Numbered from the stretch's first letter, positions 1 to 10,361 are shown. The stretch is 64,000 bases of DNA from Psychrobacter frigidicola (GCF_007997305.1 NZ_VORZ01000002.1:1-64000); one strand, 5' to 3'. Translations and numbers: made by a program. Notes: generated by a model not told the origin, from the letters alone.

Positions 1-758
1 TATAACATAAAATGTAAGTCTGTCAACCCTTTGTTCTAATTCGTTTCAGTAAGTGAGTCAGGTTATAAGTGTGTTACTTATGTCGCTGCTCTCCCTTGCT
101 GAGGGGCGTATTATAGACGCTTTTAAGTTGGTGTCAAGAGCCTTTTTAGAATTAATTGAATTTAGTCGCTAATGATCTGATATAGGGTGACTTAGAACCC
201 CTTATTATTATAAAGATAGCTATCTGAGCTTAATTGTCAGCTTTGATGAAGCTACTATCTATCTTAGCGTACTACGTCATTTAGTGATTCAACTATTAAT
301 CATACACTTATATAGTGTAGATGGTTTTAAACTATCTGATTGATGCTCATGACTAACCTTCTATACATAGCGGCGCTACTAACTACTAGTTTATAGGTTT
401 ACCACATTATTAATAATGCCATTTGCGTTCTATTACTTGTATTACCTACTTTTTATAATGCTATCTTCTGCTGTCTAGTGTTTATATACAGTTTTTGCTA
501 TAATAATTGGTTTTCTGATTGTATAGTACGGCTCAACGGCACTATCAGTTAACAGTATTTAAAAGATAGGCTGCTGTATTTGGCTCTTGTTCATAATTAA
601 TAAGAGTAATACTCTGTTTCAGTCAATCATAATAGATAAGTCATGCTATTAACTCACAATATACCACGATGGGTGGTTATAACATATGTAGTCTTACGGT
701 CATATGTTTGATGGTTGCACTCATCACTGCCAACAGACCCAAAACAGGTGAATAGATT
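1..758. other. Intergenic region upstream of thrS
   Basis: No convincing gene is visible. The stretch is AT-rich with stops in all frames. TATAAT hexamers occur at 454-459 and 499-504, but neither has a good -35 partner at the right distance. The last 100 bases hold two stem-loops that I list separately as a possible thrS leader structure. The region around 98-122 (gaggggcg, then tatagacgc) holds only a short imperfect inverted repeat. Confidence 0.5.
663..707 (+). promoter_or_regulatory. Tandem hairpins in the thrS leader, possible autoregulatory operator
   Basis: Two stem-loops lie 50-100 bases before the thrS start. The first pairs ACCAC (663-667) with GTGGT (673-677). The second pairs ACATATG (682-688) with CATATGT (701-707) across a 12-base loop that contains ACGGT, that is, a GGU triplet like a threonine anticodon. 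In E. coli, ThrRS represses its own mRNA by binding anticodon-like arms in the leader. The same logic here is inference from position and loop sequence only. Confidence 0.3.
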
Positions 759-2693
759 ATGGTAGCGATTACTTTACCCGATGGTAGCGTAAAAAACTTC
801 GAAGGCAATACTACCGTTATGGAAGTTGCGCAAAGTATTGGACCAGGGCTTGCTAAAGCAACCGTTGCTGGACGTGTAGATGGTCAGTTAGTTGATGCTT
901 GCGATCCTATCATTGCGGATGCTAAGGTCGAAATCGTTACTGCAAAAGATGATGACGGGGTCGATATCATTCGTCACTCCTGTGCGCATTTGCTCGGCCA
1001 TGCGGTTAAGCAGCTATATCCTGATGTGAAAATGGTCATCGGTCCCGTGATTGATGATGGATTTTATTATGACATCTTTAGCGAAACACCCTTCACACCT
1101 GAGCACATGGAAAAAATTGAAAAACGCATGATGGAACTGATCAAACAGGACTATGATGTCATCAAAAAAATAACGCCTCGTGATGAAGTTATTGAGATAT
1201 TCAAAGCTCGTGGCGAAGACTATAAGCTTAAGCTGATTAATGATATGCCGGGTGAAGATGCTTTTGGTTTGTATCATCATCAAGAATACGTTGATATGTG
1301 CCGTGGCCCCCATGTTCCGAACACTCGTTTTTTGAAAGTCTTTAAACTGACTAAAATGTCAGGTGCCTATTGGCGCGGCGATGCTAAAAATGAGCAGCTA
1401 CAACGTATTTATGGTACGGCATGGGCTGATAAGAAACAATTAAAAGCTTATATCCAGCGTATCGAAGAAGCAGAAAAACGTGATCACCGTAAAATCGGTA
1501 AAGCGTTAAATCTATTCCATATGCAAGAGCAAGCGCCGGGTATGGTGTTTTGGCATCCAAATGGTTGGACGATTTATCAAGTACTTGAGCAATATATGCG
1601 CAAAGTACAAAATGATAATGGCTATGAAGAAATCAAAACGCCGCAAATCGTCGATCGTAGCTTGTGGGAGCGTTCTGGTCATTGGGGCAACTATGCGACC
1701 AATATGTTTACCACTTCTAGTGAAAGCCGTGATTATGCGGTGAAGCCGATGAACTGTCCGTGTCATGTGCAGGTTTTTAACCAAGGCTTAAAATCTTACC
1801 GTGAATTACCATTACGTATGGCTGAGTTTGGCTCTTGTCACCGCAATGAACCATCAGGCTCGTTGCATGGTTTGATGCGCGTACGTGGTTTTACTCAGGA
1901 TGATGCACATATCTTTTGTACGCAAGCGCAAATTCAACAAGAAGTAGCAGACTTTATTAAGCTAACCCTTGATGTTTATGATGATTTTGGTTTTAAAGAC
2001 ATCATCATGAAGCTCTCTACCCGCCCAGAAAAACGTGTGGGTAGCGAAGAAGCGTGGGACTTTGCCGAAAAAGCGTTGGCTGATGCTTTAAATAACTCAG
2101 GACTTGATTGGGAATATCTACCGGGTGAAGGCGCGTTTTATGGTCCTAAAATTGAATTTAGCCTTAAAGACTGCTTAGGTCGTGTATGGCAATGCGGTAC
2201 GATTCAAGTTGATCCGAATATGCCTGAACGCCTTGACGCTGAATTCGTCAACGAACAAGGTGAGCGCGAAGTTCCTATTATGTTACACCGTGCTATTTTA
2301 GGTTCATTCGAGCGCTTTATTGGTATGCTGATCGAACACTATGCCGGTTGGATGCCAGTATGGCTTGCGCCGCAACAAGTAGTGGTAATGAATATCACTG
2401 ATAAACAAGCTGAAACCTGTGAAAATGTTGTTAAAGAGTTAAAAAATGCAGGCTTGCGCGCTATTAGTGACTTGCGTAACGAAAAAATTGGATTTAAGAT
2501 ACGAGAGAAAACATTAGAACGTATTCCCTATATGCTAGTATTAGGGGATAAAGAAGTCGAATCAGGCAGCGTCAACGTCCGAACCCGCGAAGGTGAAAAC
2601 CTAGGCGTAATGAGCGTGCCTGAATTTATCACATTAGTAGAAACAGCTGTCGCCGAAAAAGGTCGACACATCCCAAAAATAGATCAGGAGTAA
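759..2693 (+). CDS. thrS: Threonyl-tRNA synthetase
   Basis: Cytoplasmic class II aminoacyl-tRNA synthetase that charges tRNA-Thr. The 644 residues match the usual length (642 in E. coli). Order of domains: TGS domain (about 1-62); editing domain with the HxxxH motif (HSCAHLLGH, about 73-81) and the CxxxH pair C181/H185; class II catalytic core with the zinc-ligand stretch MNCPCH and motif 2 ([11 protein letters not shown]); and a C-terminal HGTP anticodon-binding domain from about 540. The start ATG is preceded by caggtg. The stop codon is five bases from the infC start, and the infC Shine-Dalgarno sequence lies inside the last thrS codons, so the two genes form one transcript. All catalytic and editing motifs look intact. 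Confidence 0.97.
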   Translation: MVAITLPDGSVKNFEGNTTVMEVAQSIGPGLAKATVAGRVDGQLVDACDPIIADAKVEIVTAKDDDGVDIIRHSCAHLLGHAVKQLYPDVKMVIGPVIDDGFYYDIFSETPFTPEHMEKIEKRMMELIKQDYDVIKKITPRDEVIEIFKARGEDYKLKLINDMPGEDAFGLYHHQEYVDMCRGPHVPNTRFLKVFKLTKMSGAYWRGDAKNEQLQRIYGTAWADKKQLKAYIQRIEEAEKRDHRKIGKALNLFHMQEQAPGMVFWHPNGWTIYQVLEQYMRKVQNDNGYEEIKTPQIVDRSLWERSGHWGNYATNMFTTSSESRDYAVKPMNCPCHVQVFNQGLKSYRELPLRMAEFGSCHRNEPSGSLHGLMRVRGFTQDDAHIFCTQAQIQQEVADFIKLTLDVYDDFGFKDIIMKLSTRPEKRVGSEEAWDFAEKALADALNNSGLDWEYLPGEGAFYGPKIEFSLKDCLGRVWQCGTIQVDPNMPERLDAEFVNEQGEREVPIMLHRAILGSFERFIGMLIEHYAGWMPVWLAPQQVVVMNITDKQAETCENVVKELKNAGLRAISDLRNEKIGFKIREKTLERIPYMLVLGDKEVESGSVNVRTREGENLGVMSVPEFITLVETAVAEKGRHIPKIDQE

Positions 2694-2698
2694 TACCT

Positions 2699-3220
2699 AT
2701 TAAACAGTCAAACCGTTTGAACATCAACGAAGATATCAGCGCTAAAGAAGTCCGTCTGGTTAAAGAAGATGGCGAACAGATGGGCGTAGTCGATATCGAA
2801 ACCGCGATGAAAGCGGCACGTGAAGACAGTCTGGATTTAGTCGAATTGGTTCCCGAGGCCAAGCCGCCTGTATGCAAAATCATGGATTATAAACATTTTC
2901 TCTATGATCAAAAGCAAAAGGCGAAAGAAGCTAAAAAGAACCAGAAGCAGACTCAGCTTAAAGAGATGAAACTACGTCCTAGTACTGAAGAGGCGGATTA
3001 TCAGGTTAAACTGAAAAAAATCGTTAGCTTCTTAGAAGACCAAGACAAAGTTAAAATCAGCATTCGCTTCCGTGGTCGTGAAATGGCGCACCAAGAAATT
3101 GGTCGTAAGCAACTTGATCGCATCATTGAAGATACCGCTGACATCTCAAACGTCGAGCAATATCCAAAAATGGAAGGTCGGCAAATGGGTATGCTGCTAG
3201 GGCCTACGAAAAAGAGATAA
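2699..3220 (+). CDS. infC: Translation initiation factor IF-3, AUU start
   Basis: IF-3 binds the 30S subunit, keeps it apart from 50S and proofreads the start codon and initiator tRNA. The 173-residue protein has the N-terminal domain, a lysine-rich linker ([13 protein letters not shown]) and the C-terminal domain ([12 protein letters not shown]). I place the start at ATT (2699-2701), in frame and eight bases after AGGAG (2686-2690). It gives the conserved N-terminus [11 protein letters not shown]. The next candidate, TTG at 2717, would drop conserved residues and has no ribosome site. A rare AUU start is the known basis of IF-3 autoregulation in enterobacteria. The usual next genes, rpmI and rplT, are absent and a terminator follows. 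Confidence 0.95.
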   Translation: MKQSNRLNINEDISAKEVRLVKEDGEQMGVVDIETAMKAAREDSLDLVELVPEAKPPVCKIMDYKHFLYDQKQKAKEAKKNQKQTQLKEMKLRPSTEEADYQVKLKKIVSFLEDQDKVKISIRFRGREMAHQEIGRKQLDRIIEDTADISNVEQYPKMEGRQMGMLLGPTKKR

Positions 3221-3266
3221 TTATATAGTAGGTTTTAGTCGCTAAAATACTCATCTATACTTTCTA

Positions 3267-3302
3267 ACCATCAATATGCTGCAGGATATTGGTGGTTTTT
3301 TG
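3267..3302 (+). terminator. Rho-independent terminator of thrS-infC
   Basis: ACCATCAATAT (3267-3277) pairs with ATATTGGTGGT (3286-3296) with one G-T wobble, an eight-base loop and a following T-run. Confidence 0.8.
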
Positions 3303-3573
3303 CCATCAATTCAGGACTTAGCCCTTATAATTACTTACTGGCCACAAATATTAAATAACTTTTAACCCTTACTATTTTACAAAACCAATCTTCATTACCC
3401 TTTAAGAACACAGTAACCTTACTATCTATTTAATTTTAATAAATTAACGTTTGATTACGAATCTTCATATTCAGGTTGTTTAATCAATAAATTTCAGCCT
3501 CTCTTAAATCTCGTTTGTTAAAAACTAAAATACTTAAAAGAAAATAATTCATATTTCAATGATAGGAAACCTT
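3303..3573. other. AT-rich intergenic region between infC and telA-like gene
   Basis: Very AT-rich, with no gene and no obvious promoter pair. rpmI and rplT, which follow infC in most gammaproteobacteria, are not here on either strand. Confidence 0.5.
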
Positions 3574-4818
3574 ATGCAAGAGTTGACACCCCCAGACAAC
3601 ACCACGGTTCCAACTATTTCTCTAACGCCTCCTGCTGCTGTTAAAGAAGTACAAAAAAGCGAAGCAGACCAAATGGTCACGTTGGATTCCAGTCATATTC
3701 CCGAACTTGATGCCAAGGTTGCTGCTTTTGTTGATAACGTTATTAACAACTCAGTACACAGCTCTGACTTTCAACAAAATGTGCAATCTATCCATAATTT
3801 AGGCAACAAAGAAATTCGAGAATCTGCGCAAATATCCAATCGTATGCTAGAGCTACCAGCCAAAAGTCTCAATGACAGCTTGTTCGATAACTCACCCATT
3901 GCCAAATCACTTACTGAGCTGCGCGGTATTGTTGAGGATTTAGATCCTAGTAAGAAGGAGCTAACGCATTCACGCAAGCTGTTCGGTATGATTCCATTTG
4001 GTAATAAGGTACAAGATTATTTTCGCCAATACGAGTCCGCACAATCACACATCAATGCGGTAGTAACCAGTCTTTATAACGGTAAAGACGAGCTACTTAA
4101 AGACAATGCTGTGATTGAGCAAGAAAAAGTAAATATGTGGGAATTAATGCAGTCAATTCGCCAATATATCTATGTTGGTAAAAAAATTGATGAACAGTTA
4201 GAACAAAAAGTGTATGCCGTCGAAGCAACAGACCCTGAAAAAGCGCGTATCATTAAAGAAGAGATGCTATTTTATGTGCGCCAAAAGAACACTGACTTTT
4301 TAACGCAACTGGCTGTTAACGTCCAAGGTTATTTAGCATTAGATACCATTCGTAAAAATAACTTAGAGCTGATTAAAGGGGTCGATCGGGCCACTACGAC
4401 CACGGTCTCTGCTCTGCGTACGGCAGTCGTGGTCGCGCAAGCGATGACCAACCAGAAACTGGTACTTGACCAAATTACAGCGCTCAATAAAACCACCAGT
4501 AGCTTGATTGAATCGACCTCCGCTATGCTCAAACGCCAATCAATTGAGATTCATGAACAAGCAACCAGCAGCACTATTGAGCTTGATAAATTACAAAACG
4601 CCTTCAATAATGTCTATGAAACCATGGATATGATTAGCAATTATAAAATTGAAGCTTTAGAGAATATGAAACAGACGGTTAATACCTTAACCACTGAAGT
4701 AGATAAAGCGCAAAAATATTTAGATAAATCAAACCAGACGACAGTGCTTGAAGTGTCAAGAGAATTGGACACTAAGAAGATAACAGATAAGTCTGGTTCG
4801 CTTGATATTGATATCTAG
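3574..4818 (+). CDS. TelA/KlaA-family protein (toxic anion resistance family)
   Basis: A 414-residue, largely alpha-helical, soluble protein of the TelA family (Pfam PF05816). The name comes from plasmid tellurite resistance; the chromosomal role is unclear and linked to envelope stress and antimicrobial tolerance in other bacteria. Visible family features include the segment SKKELTHSRKLFGMIPFGNKVQDYF, quoted here only in part (HSRKLFGMIPFGNK), the middle FLTQLAVNVQGYLALDTIRK region and the long helical C-terminal half with NKTTSSLIESTSAML. I chose ATG 3574, because AGGA at 3564-3567 is correctly spaced, over ATG 3559. The gene stands alone; the XpaC-type partner often seen beside TelA is missing. 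No membrane segment or signal peptide is seen. Confidence 0.85.
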   Translation: MQELTPPDNTTVPTISLTPPAAVKEVQKSEADQMVTLDSSHIPELDAKVAAFVDNVINNSVHSSDFQQNVQSIHNLGNKEIRESAQISNRMLELPAKSLNDSLFDNSPIAKSLTELRGIVEDLDPSKKELTHSRKLFGMIPFGNKVQDYFRQYESAQSHINAVVTSLYNGKDELLKDNAVIEQEKVNMWELMQSIRQYIYVGKKIDEQLEQKVYAVEATDPEKARIIKEEMLFYVRQKNTDFLTQLAVNVQGYLALDTIRKNNLELIKGVDRATTTTVSALRTAVVVAQAMTNQKLVLDQITALNKTTSSLIESTSAMLKRQSIEIHEQATSSTIELDKLQNAFNNVYETMDMISNYKIEALENMKQTVNTLTTEVDKAQKYLDKSNQTTVLEVSRELDTKKITDKSGSLDIDI

Positions 4819-4960
4819 TACTTTTACATATCTAGTGCCTTTACCTGCTAAGAAACCACGGGCTGTCTACAATACATAAGATAATTGACGCAAGATATTG
4901 CAGCGTTGTTCGTGTTAAGATAGCTATAACTAATAATCTTAAAAATAGATACGGTACTTT

Positions 4961-7231
4961 ATGAGTTGGAATGATCCAAACGCCTCGGCTGAAGCACAAA
5001 AATATATTAATCCTATTCCTAGTCGTGAGCTGATATTGAGCACGATTACAGAGCAAGGTGAGCTGACGCATCCGCAGTTGGCAAAAGCCTTTAATATTAC
5101 TGATCCTGATCAATTTGATGCATTAGGCAACCGCCTTAAAGCGATGGTTCGTGATGGACAAGTTAATCGCGATGGTCGACCTTATCGATTTCGTACAGTG
5201 ACGCAGCATGATGTTGTCAGAGGTACGGTATCTGCTCATCCTAAAGGTTTTGGCTTTGTACTATTAAGTGACATGCCTGATTTATTTTTGCATGAAAAAC
5301 AGATGCGTTGGGTATTCAATGGCGATATAGTTGATGCTATCGGTACGTCAACTGACAACCGTGGCCGTACTGAAGGACGCATTGTTGACGTTACTGAACG
5401 CCATCAGAACCACTTTATAGGGACGCTTGCACAAGATGAAGATGGCTATTGCGTAGAGCTTGGTAGTCCTAACAACCATCAACCAATTACCGTTACTGAA
5501 GATAATGTGCAAGCATTAGGCGCTAAGCTTGGTAATCCAGTGAAGGTCGATGTGATTGATTGGCCTAACCAGCATGAATTTGCTACCGGCAAAATCACTG
5601 AATTGCTTAATGATGAGAATGACCGTGAATTAATTATTGAAACCACCTTATTAAACTACGATATTCCTTCTGAATTTAGTGCGGCGGCCCTTAAACAAGC
5701 TGATGACTATCGTGAGCCGAGTAAAAAAGATTTAAAAGGCCGTACTGATTTACGTGATATTGCGTTGATTACGATTGATGGCGCAGATGCACGTGACTTT
5801 GATGATGCCGTATTTGCTGAAAAGCGCGCTGGTGGCAATTATCGTGTACTGGTCGCCATCGCTGACGTGAGTTTTTATGTGACACCAAACTCTCCACTGG
5901 ATGTTGATGCATATGAGCGTGGTACCTCAGTTTATTTTCCACATCGCGTAATTCCGATGTTGCCTGAAGTGCTTTCAAATGGTTTGTGCTCGTTGAACCC
6001 TAACGTTGATCGCTTATGTATGGTTGCTGATATCAAAGTATCGCGTGCCGGTAAGGTCACAGGTTATGAATTTTATCCGGCGGTAATGAATTCACAAGCG
6101 CGCTTGACTTATAACCAAGTAAACGATTATTTTGCCAATCCAAAAGATGAGAGCATTCCTAAATCGTTGACTGGTAATGACGCCGTTAAAAAATCTGTCG
6201 ATACATTGCATCAGCTGTATGATTTACTGCTTAAGAAGCGTGAAGAACGTCATGCAATGGAATTCGAGACGGTCGAAACCTATATCGAATTCAACGAAAA
6301 AGGTGGTATTGCCGCTATTTTACCGCGTACTCGTGGCGATGCGCATAAGCTTATTGAAGAGTGCATGCTGCTTGCCAATACTTGTGCGGCAAACTTTGCG
6401 CTACAAAACGAGCTGCCTGTCTTGTATCGTAACCATGATAAACCTGACGGTGAAAAATCAATGCGTATTCATGAATATGCGAAGAACTTTGGTTTAAGCT
6501 TCCCGGAAGAGAACCCAACGCAAGCAGACTATCAGCGCATTATTGAAGCCACTAAAGACCGTCCTGATGCCATTAGCGTTCATAGTATGTTACTGCGTTC
6601 AATGATGCAGGCCAATTATTCACCTGATAATATCGGTCACTTTGGTTTGGCCTATGACGAATACAGTCACTTTACCTCGCCGATTCGCCGCTATCCTGAC
6701 TTAATGCTACATCGTGCCATTAAAGCAAAAGTGACTAATAGTACGCAGCCAGTCATGGAATTCTCTCTTGAAGGCGCTGGCACGCAAACGTCAGATACAG
6801 AACGCCGCGCTGAAAAAGCGTCACGCTTTGTAGAGTCTTGGTTAAAGTGTCATTACATGAAAGATCATGTTGGCGAAGAATTCGATGGTGTGGTCACGAC
6901 TGTGACAAGCTTTGGTCTATTTGTGACATTAACAGATTTGTATATCGATGGTCTGGTGCATATCTCTAACGTTGGTAATGACTTCTTTGTTTATGACGAG
7001 AAGCAACAACAGCTTATCGGTAAAGACAAAGGCACATTATTTGGGCTTGGCGATTCGGTACGCGTCAAAGTTGCTGGCGTGAATATGGACTTATTACAAA
7101 TCGACTTTGATCTTAAGTCTAAACTGCAAGCGAGTCAGATGAATCAAACTGAAGCGAGTCCAGCTAAGAAAAAACCACGCCGTAGTAGTGGTAATAATGG
7201 TAATGGTAATGGTAAGAGCAAAAAAGACTAA
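4961..7231 (+). CDS. rnr: Ribonuclease R (3'-5' exoribonuclease)
   Basis: Processive hydrolytic 3'-5' exoribonuclease that degrades structured RNA, defective rRNA and tmRNA-tagged messages. It is important at low temperature. 756 residues: N-terminal winged helix (about 20-80), cold-shock/OB domains (about 85-240), the RNB catalytic domain with the metal-binding aspartates in DGADARDFDDAV (about 271-282), an S1 domain (about 640-720) and a basic low-complexity tail rich in Lys, Asn and Gly that would contact RNA. The family is about 760-810 residues long. Start ATG 4961 gives the normal N-terminus. rlmB, often the next gene, is absent; a strong terminator follows. Confidence 0.96.
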   Translation: MSWNDPNASAEAQKYINPIPSRELILSTITEQGELTHPQLAKAFNITDPDQFDALGNRLKAMVRDGQVNRDGRPYRFRTVTQHDVVRGTVSAHPKGFGFVLLSDMPDLFLHEKQMRWVFNGDIVDAIGTSTDNRGRTEGRIVDVTERHQNHFIGTLAQDEDGYCVELGSPNNHQPITVTEDNVQALGAKLGNPVKVDVIDWPNQHEFATGKITELLNDENDRELIIETTLLNYDIPSEFSAAALKQADDYREPSKKDLKGRTDLRDIALITIDGADARDFDDAVFAEKRAGGNYRVLVAIADVSFYVTPNSPLDVDAYERGTSVYFPHRVIPMLPEVLSNGLCSLNPNVDRLCMVADIKVSRAGKVTGYEFYPAVMNSQARLTYNQVNDYFANPKDESIPKSLTGNDAVKKSVDTLHQLYDLLLKKREERHAMEFETVETYIEFNEKGGIAAILPRTRGDAHKLIEECMLLANTCAANFALQNELPVLYRNHDKPDGEKSMRIHEYAKNFGLSFPEENPTQADYQRIIEATKDRPDAISVHSMLLRSMMQANYSPDNIGHFGLAYDEYSHFTSPIRRYPDLMLHRAIKAKVTNSTQPVMEFSLEGAGTQTSDTERRAEKASRFVESWLKCHYMKDHVGEEFDGVVTTVTSFGLFVTLTDLYIDGLVHISNVGNDFFVYDEKQQQLIGKDKGTLFGLGDSVRVKVAGVNMDLLQIDFDLKSKLQASQMNQTEASPAKKKPRRSSGNNGNGNGKSKKD

Positions 7232-7262
7232 TACTATTTGAACATAAGACCCAATGAAAAAG

Positions 7263-7292
7263 AAAAGGCTAACGTTATGTTAGCCTTTTCTT
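7263..7292. terminator. Terminator between rnr and the convergent small gene
   Basis: AAAAGGCTAAC (7263-7273) pairs perfectly with GTTAGCCTTTT (7279-7289), with a five-base loop and a T-run on the plus strand. The A-run on the other side could make it work for the convergent gene as well. Confidence 0.85.
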
Positions 7293-7342
7293 ATGCGGCT
7301 GATTTGATTGAAGTTGACTTTAATAATTAGAAACCGTTTTTA

Positions 7343-7654
7343 TTACTGTGCCTTATTCATTTGCGCCAAACGTTCTTCCTCCGCTTGCTGCGCATCGTCT
7401 ATCTGAACGCTCGCTTTATCAAGTATGGCTTTGGGTTGCTCGCCTAGGGGCTTATCTGTAATCATTGTCGATTCATTTACATTAATATCAACTTCATTCA
7501 TAACATTATTGCTGTCTTGAGCTGGGTCTTCTTTAGTACCTGAGTCGACCATAGCGACTCTATTTTGTTCATGATGGTTACTGTTAACCATATTAAATCC
7601 CAGCAACATAGCCATACTTATTAACGCAATAACAATTAGATATTTTGCTTGCAT
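7343..7654 (-). CDS. Small hypothetical membrane-anchored or exported protein
   Basis: I do not recognise this 103-residue protein. Residues 4-22 form a hydrophobic segment (LIVIALISMAMLLGFNMV) after a short basic N-terminus, so it is either an inner-membrane anchor or an uncleaved signal. The rest is polar, rich in Asp, Glu, Asn and Gln, without cysteines, and ends in a short Glu/Ala-rich helix. It lies about 100 bases downstream of the MscS-like gene on the same strand. Base composition is like the neighbours. Confidence 0.6.
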   Translation of the reverse strand: MQAKYLIVIALISMAMLLGFNMVNSNHHEQNRVAMVDSGTKEDPAQDSNNVMNEVDINVNESTMITDKPLGEQPKAILDKASVQIDDAQQAEEERLAQMNKAQ

Positions 7655-7757
7655 AGTGGTTCTCTTTATAATGACACTTTCTATAATGACGCGCTCTACT
7701 ATTAAAGATCGTTCTTAATTATCGAGCGCTGTGCCATATTTATTGCATTTTTCATGC

Positions 7758-9524
7758 CTATTCTTGCGGGCTATTCTTATTCAATAAATCAGTCTCATTA
7801 GTATTTTCAGCTATTTCTTGTTCAACCTTTTCCATCAGCTTTTCATCCGGACGCGCATTGAGCACGTCATCAGCATTGTGACCTTGTAGAATAATCTTGG
7901 CACGGGCTTTAGCCTGCTTTTTATCTTTATCATCCATCGTAGGTTCGTCGATAGCAAAGTCACTAGCTGGTATAGAAATAGCGGGCGTTATAATAGTCTC
8001 AGAGCTGGACTTATTAGCATCAAAATTGGTATTTAAGTTTGCAATTGCCTTTTCTAACTTATGATTGAAGCGTAACCGATAAATAGGTTCCGGTAAGCTA
8101 AAGCCTTCGTTCTCTAAAGCATGCTTGGTTTCACGAATGGCAATACTGCGCGCTTTAGAAAAATCGGTCGCTGATTGGTTAACCCACACTTGAAACTCAA
8201 GAAGGATGTTCGAGTCGCCAATTTCTTTAATAACAGCAATGGCTTTGGGCTTGTCTAATACAAAGTCTAACGTACATATCGCATCAATCCCGACTTTAAT
8301 AGCGGCCAATGGATCATCATTGGCATCAACGCCAAGCTCAAAGGTAAAGCGGCGTTCAGGGTTTTTTGTGTAGTTTAAGATGGTACTTTTAAAAACTTCT
8401 CCATTGGGAATCCGCAGTTGATTGCCGTCTAAAGTCATTAAAATGGTCGCTCGAGAAGTTAACCGTACGACAATGCCCTCTTTACCATTAATGACGATGT
8501 GATCACGAGCACGGAACGGTTGGCGAACACTCAGCATCAAGGAGGCAATATAGTTTTCAATAGTATCTTTTACTGCAAAGCCAACCGCGATACCAATAAC
8601 CCCTGCACCGCCCAGCAGTGTGCTCAAGATGGTTTCTGCACCCACGAGACTTAATGCCAATATTAAGCCAAAGATAATGAAAATAACTTTGACCGTTTGC
8701 GCTAACAGCTCAGCTACAAATGGATTGGGCGTCAAACGTTGCCACATTTTTTGTCGATTGGATAGCCAACTACCAAACCAAGTCACGATAGCAAACACTA
8801 CAATGCCGACAAATAATAAAGGTAAAGCTTTAATCAACGTCTTACTTTGATTTTTAAGCACTTGATAAACGGTCGTGACATTATCTTGCACATCCAAAGT
8901 ACGGCTAATCTTGTCCTCAACGGTAACCACATCGGTCAAGCGATTGGTCAAATTAATAGCTTGCTGGGCTTTCTTCTCATTGGGAGCCTCACCGCTTAAA
9001 GTGACCACACCTTGGGAGACATTGACATCAATCGCTTTCAAACCTTCGATTTCAGAAAAGATACCGCTGATACGTTGACGGATGTCATTGTCTTTTAGAG
9101 GTGTTGGGGTGGTTTCAATTTGGGCATTATTGGTACTTTCACCGCTAATAGTCGGTGCTGGCGTGATTGGCACAGGTGCTGTTGGTAACGCACTGCTATC
9201 GGCAGGACTAGTAGTAATGTTGTTAGTATTAATGTTAGGGACATTGGCGATGTTATGGGAGTTATCAGCAATGCGAGGTGGCGCATTAGACTCGCTACTC
9301 GCGGTTATTGCGCGTTCTGTTTGATTGTCTGAGGCAGAGTTAGTGGATGATTCAGAATTAAGGGCCGATTCAGAACTTTCTATTTGCGATGCAGTCGTTA
9401 CACTTGCCTGCTCTTCTCCTACAGCATGGACAGGTAAACCATAAAAGACGTTAAGTAGCAGCAACCATTGACCGCACACCAACAAGTATTGACGTATTAA
9501 CTGACGGTCAAGAGAAGTAGCCAT
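7758..9524 (-). CDS. MscS-family mechanosensitive channel with N-terminal BON domain
   Basis: Inner-membrane small-conductance channel that releases solutes on hypo-osmotic shock. About 588 residues in this order: signal-like hydrophobic segment (about 15-30); a long Ser/Thr/Asn/Pro-rich linker (about 35-145) expected in the periplasm; a BON domain (about 148-212, with IDVNVSQGVVTLSGEAPN); three membrane helices (about 235-330), the last being the pore helix with GGAGVIGIAVGFAVKDTIEN; the MscS beta domain with RQPFRARDHIVI; and a charged cytoplasmic tail. BON domains bind phospholipid or sit in periplasmic proteins, so the fusion may couple the channel to the envelope (inference). I chose ATG 9524 because AGGA lies five bases upstream; ATG 9530 has no usable ribosome site. 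Confidence 0.88.
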   Translation of the reverse strand: MATSLDRQLIRQYLLVCGQWLLLLNVFYGLPVHAVGEEQASVTTASQIESSESALNSESSTNSASDNQTERAITASSESNAPPRIADNSHNIANVPNINTNNITTSPADSSALPTAPVPITPAPTISGESTNNAQIETTPTPLKDNDIRQRISGIFSEIEGLKAIDVNVSQGVVTLSGEAPNEKKAQQAINLTNRLTDVVTVEDKISRTLDVQDNVTTVYQVLKNQSKTLIKALPLLFVGIVVFAIVTWFGSWLSNRQKMWQRLTPNPFVAELLAQTVKVIFIIFGLILALSLVGAETILSTLLGGAGVIGIAVGFAVKDTIENYIASLMLSVRQPFRARDHIVINGKEGIVVRLTSRATILMTLDGNQLRIPNGEVFKSTILNYTKNPERRFTFELGVDANDDPLAAIKVGIDAICTLDFVLDKPKAIAVIKEIGDSNILLEFQVWVNQSATDFSKARSIAIRETKHALENEGFSLPEPIYRLRFNHKLEKAIANLNTNFDANKSSSETIITPAISIPASDFAIDEPTMDDKDKKQAKARAKIILQGHNADDVLNARPDEKLMEKVEQEIAENTNETDLLNKNSPQE

Positions 9525-9620
9525 AAACATCCTTTATAGTTATCTATTGATAATTTCAGTATGAAAAACAATATTAATATATCAATGGTAACAATATAGG
9601 CTTTGTCACCTCACTTAAAG

Positions 9621-10361
9621 TTATTTACGGTCTAAGTAGTTTTGCGCCTCGCCTAAATCTAACGTGCCTTCATAAATGGCGCGGCCAGTAATGATGCCTT
9701 CAAGACAGTCGCCATAAGGCTTGAGCAATTTAATATCCTGCATGTCAGTGACGCCGCCAGAAGCTATAACGGGTATACCACCTTCTCGGGCCAAATTGAC
9801 CGTTTGCTCAACATTCACGCCTTGCATCATGCCATCACGGTTAATGTCCGTATAAACAATCGATGACACACCGACATCGGCAAAACGCTTTGCCAGCTCA
9901 GTTGCTTTAGTGTCCGTCACATTTGCCCAGCCATGAGTGGCAACCAAGCCGTCTTTGGCATCGATACCGACAATAATATGTCCAGGAAATTCGCGACAGG
10001 CCTCAGCTACGAACTCAGGGGCTTCAACTGCTTTGGTTCCAATAATAATATAAGTCAAACCCGCAGTGATATATTGTTCAATAGTTTGCATATTACGAAC
10101 ACCACCACCCAGCTGAATGGGCAGCTTAGGAAAAGCTTTGGCAATATCATTTACCACACTTCTATGAACCGGCACGCCATCAAATGCGCCATTCAAATCA
10201 ACTAAATGTAGACGGCGTGCGCCTTCTTTAACCCAGCGTGCCGCTACCGCCACAGGGTCATCAGAGAATACCGTATCATCTTCCATACGACCTTGTTTTA
10301 GGCGCACACATTTACCATCTTTTAAATCAATAGCGGGAATAATCACAGGCGCAGCACACAT
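9621..10361 (-). CDS. hisA: HisA, phosphoribosylformimino-AICAR phosphate isomerase
   Basis: TIM-barrel isomerase that converts ProFAR to PRFAR, step four of histidine synthesis. 246 residues, as in E. coli (245). The two half-barrel phosphate sites are visible (GGGVRN near 80 and ASGGV near 200), as is the first catalytic Asp in [14 protein letters not shown] and the second in [18 protein letters not shown] stands six bases before the start. The gene is alone: hisF does not follow in this window, and hisH-hisB lie about 20 kb away, so histidine genes are scattered. Confidence 0.96.
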   Translation of the reverse strand: MCAAPVIIPAIDLKDGKCVRLKQGRMEDDTVFSDDPVAVAARWVKEGARRLHLVDLNGAFDGVPVHRSVVNDIAKAFPKLPIQLGGGVRNMQTIEQYITAGLTYIIIGTKAVEAPEFVAEACREFPGHIIVGIDAKDGLVATHGWANVTDTKATELAKRFADVGVSSIVYTDINRDGMMQGVNVEQTVNLAREGGIPVIASGGVTDMQDIKLLKPYGDCLEGIITGRAIYEGTLDLGEAQNYLDRK

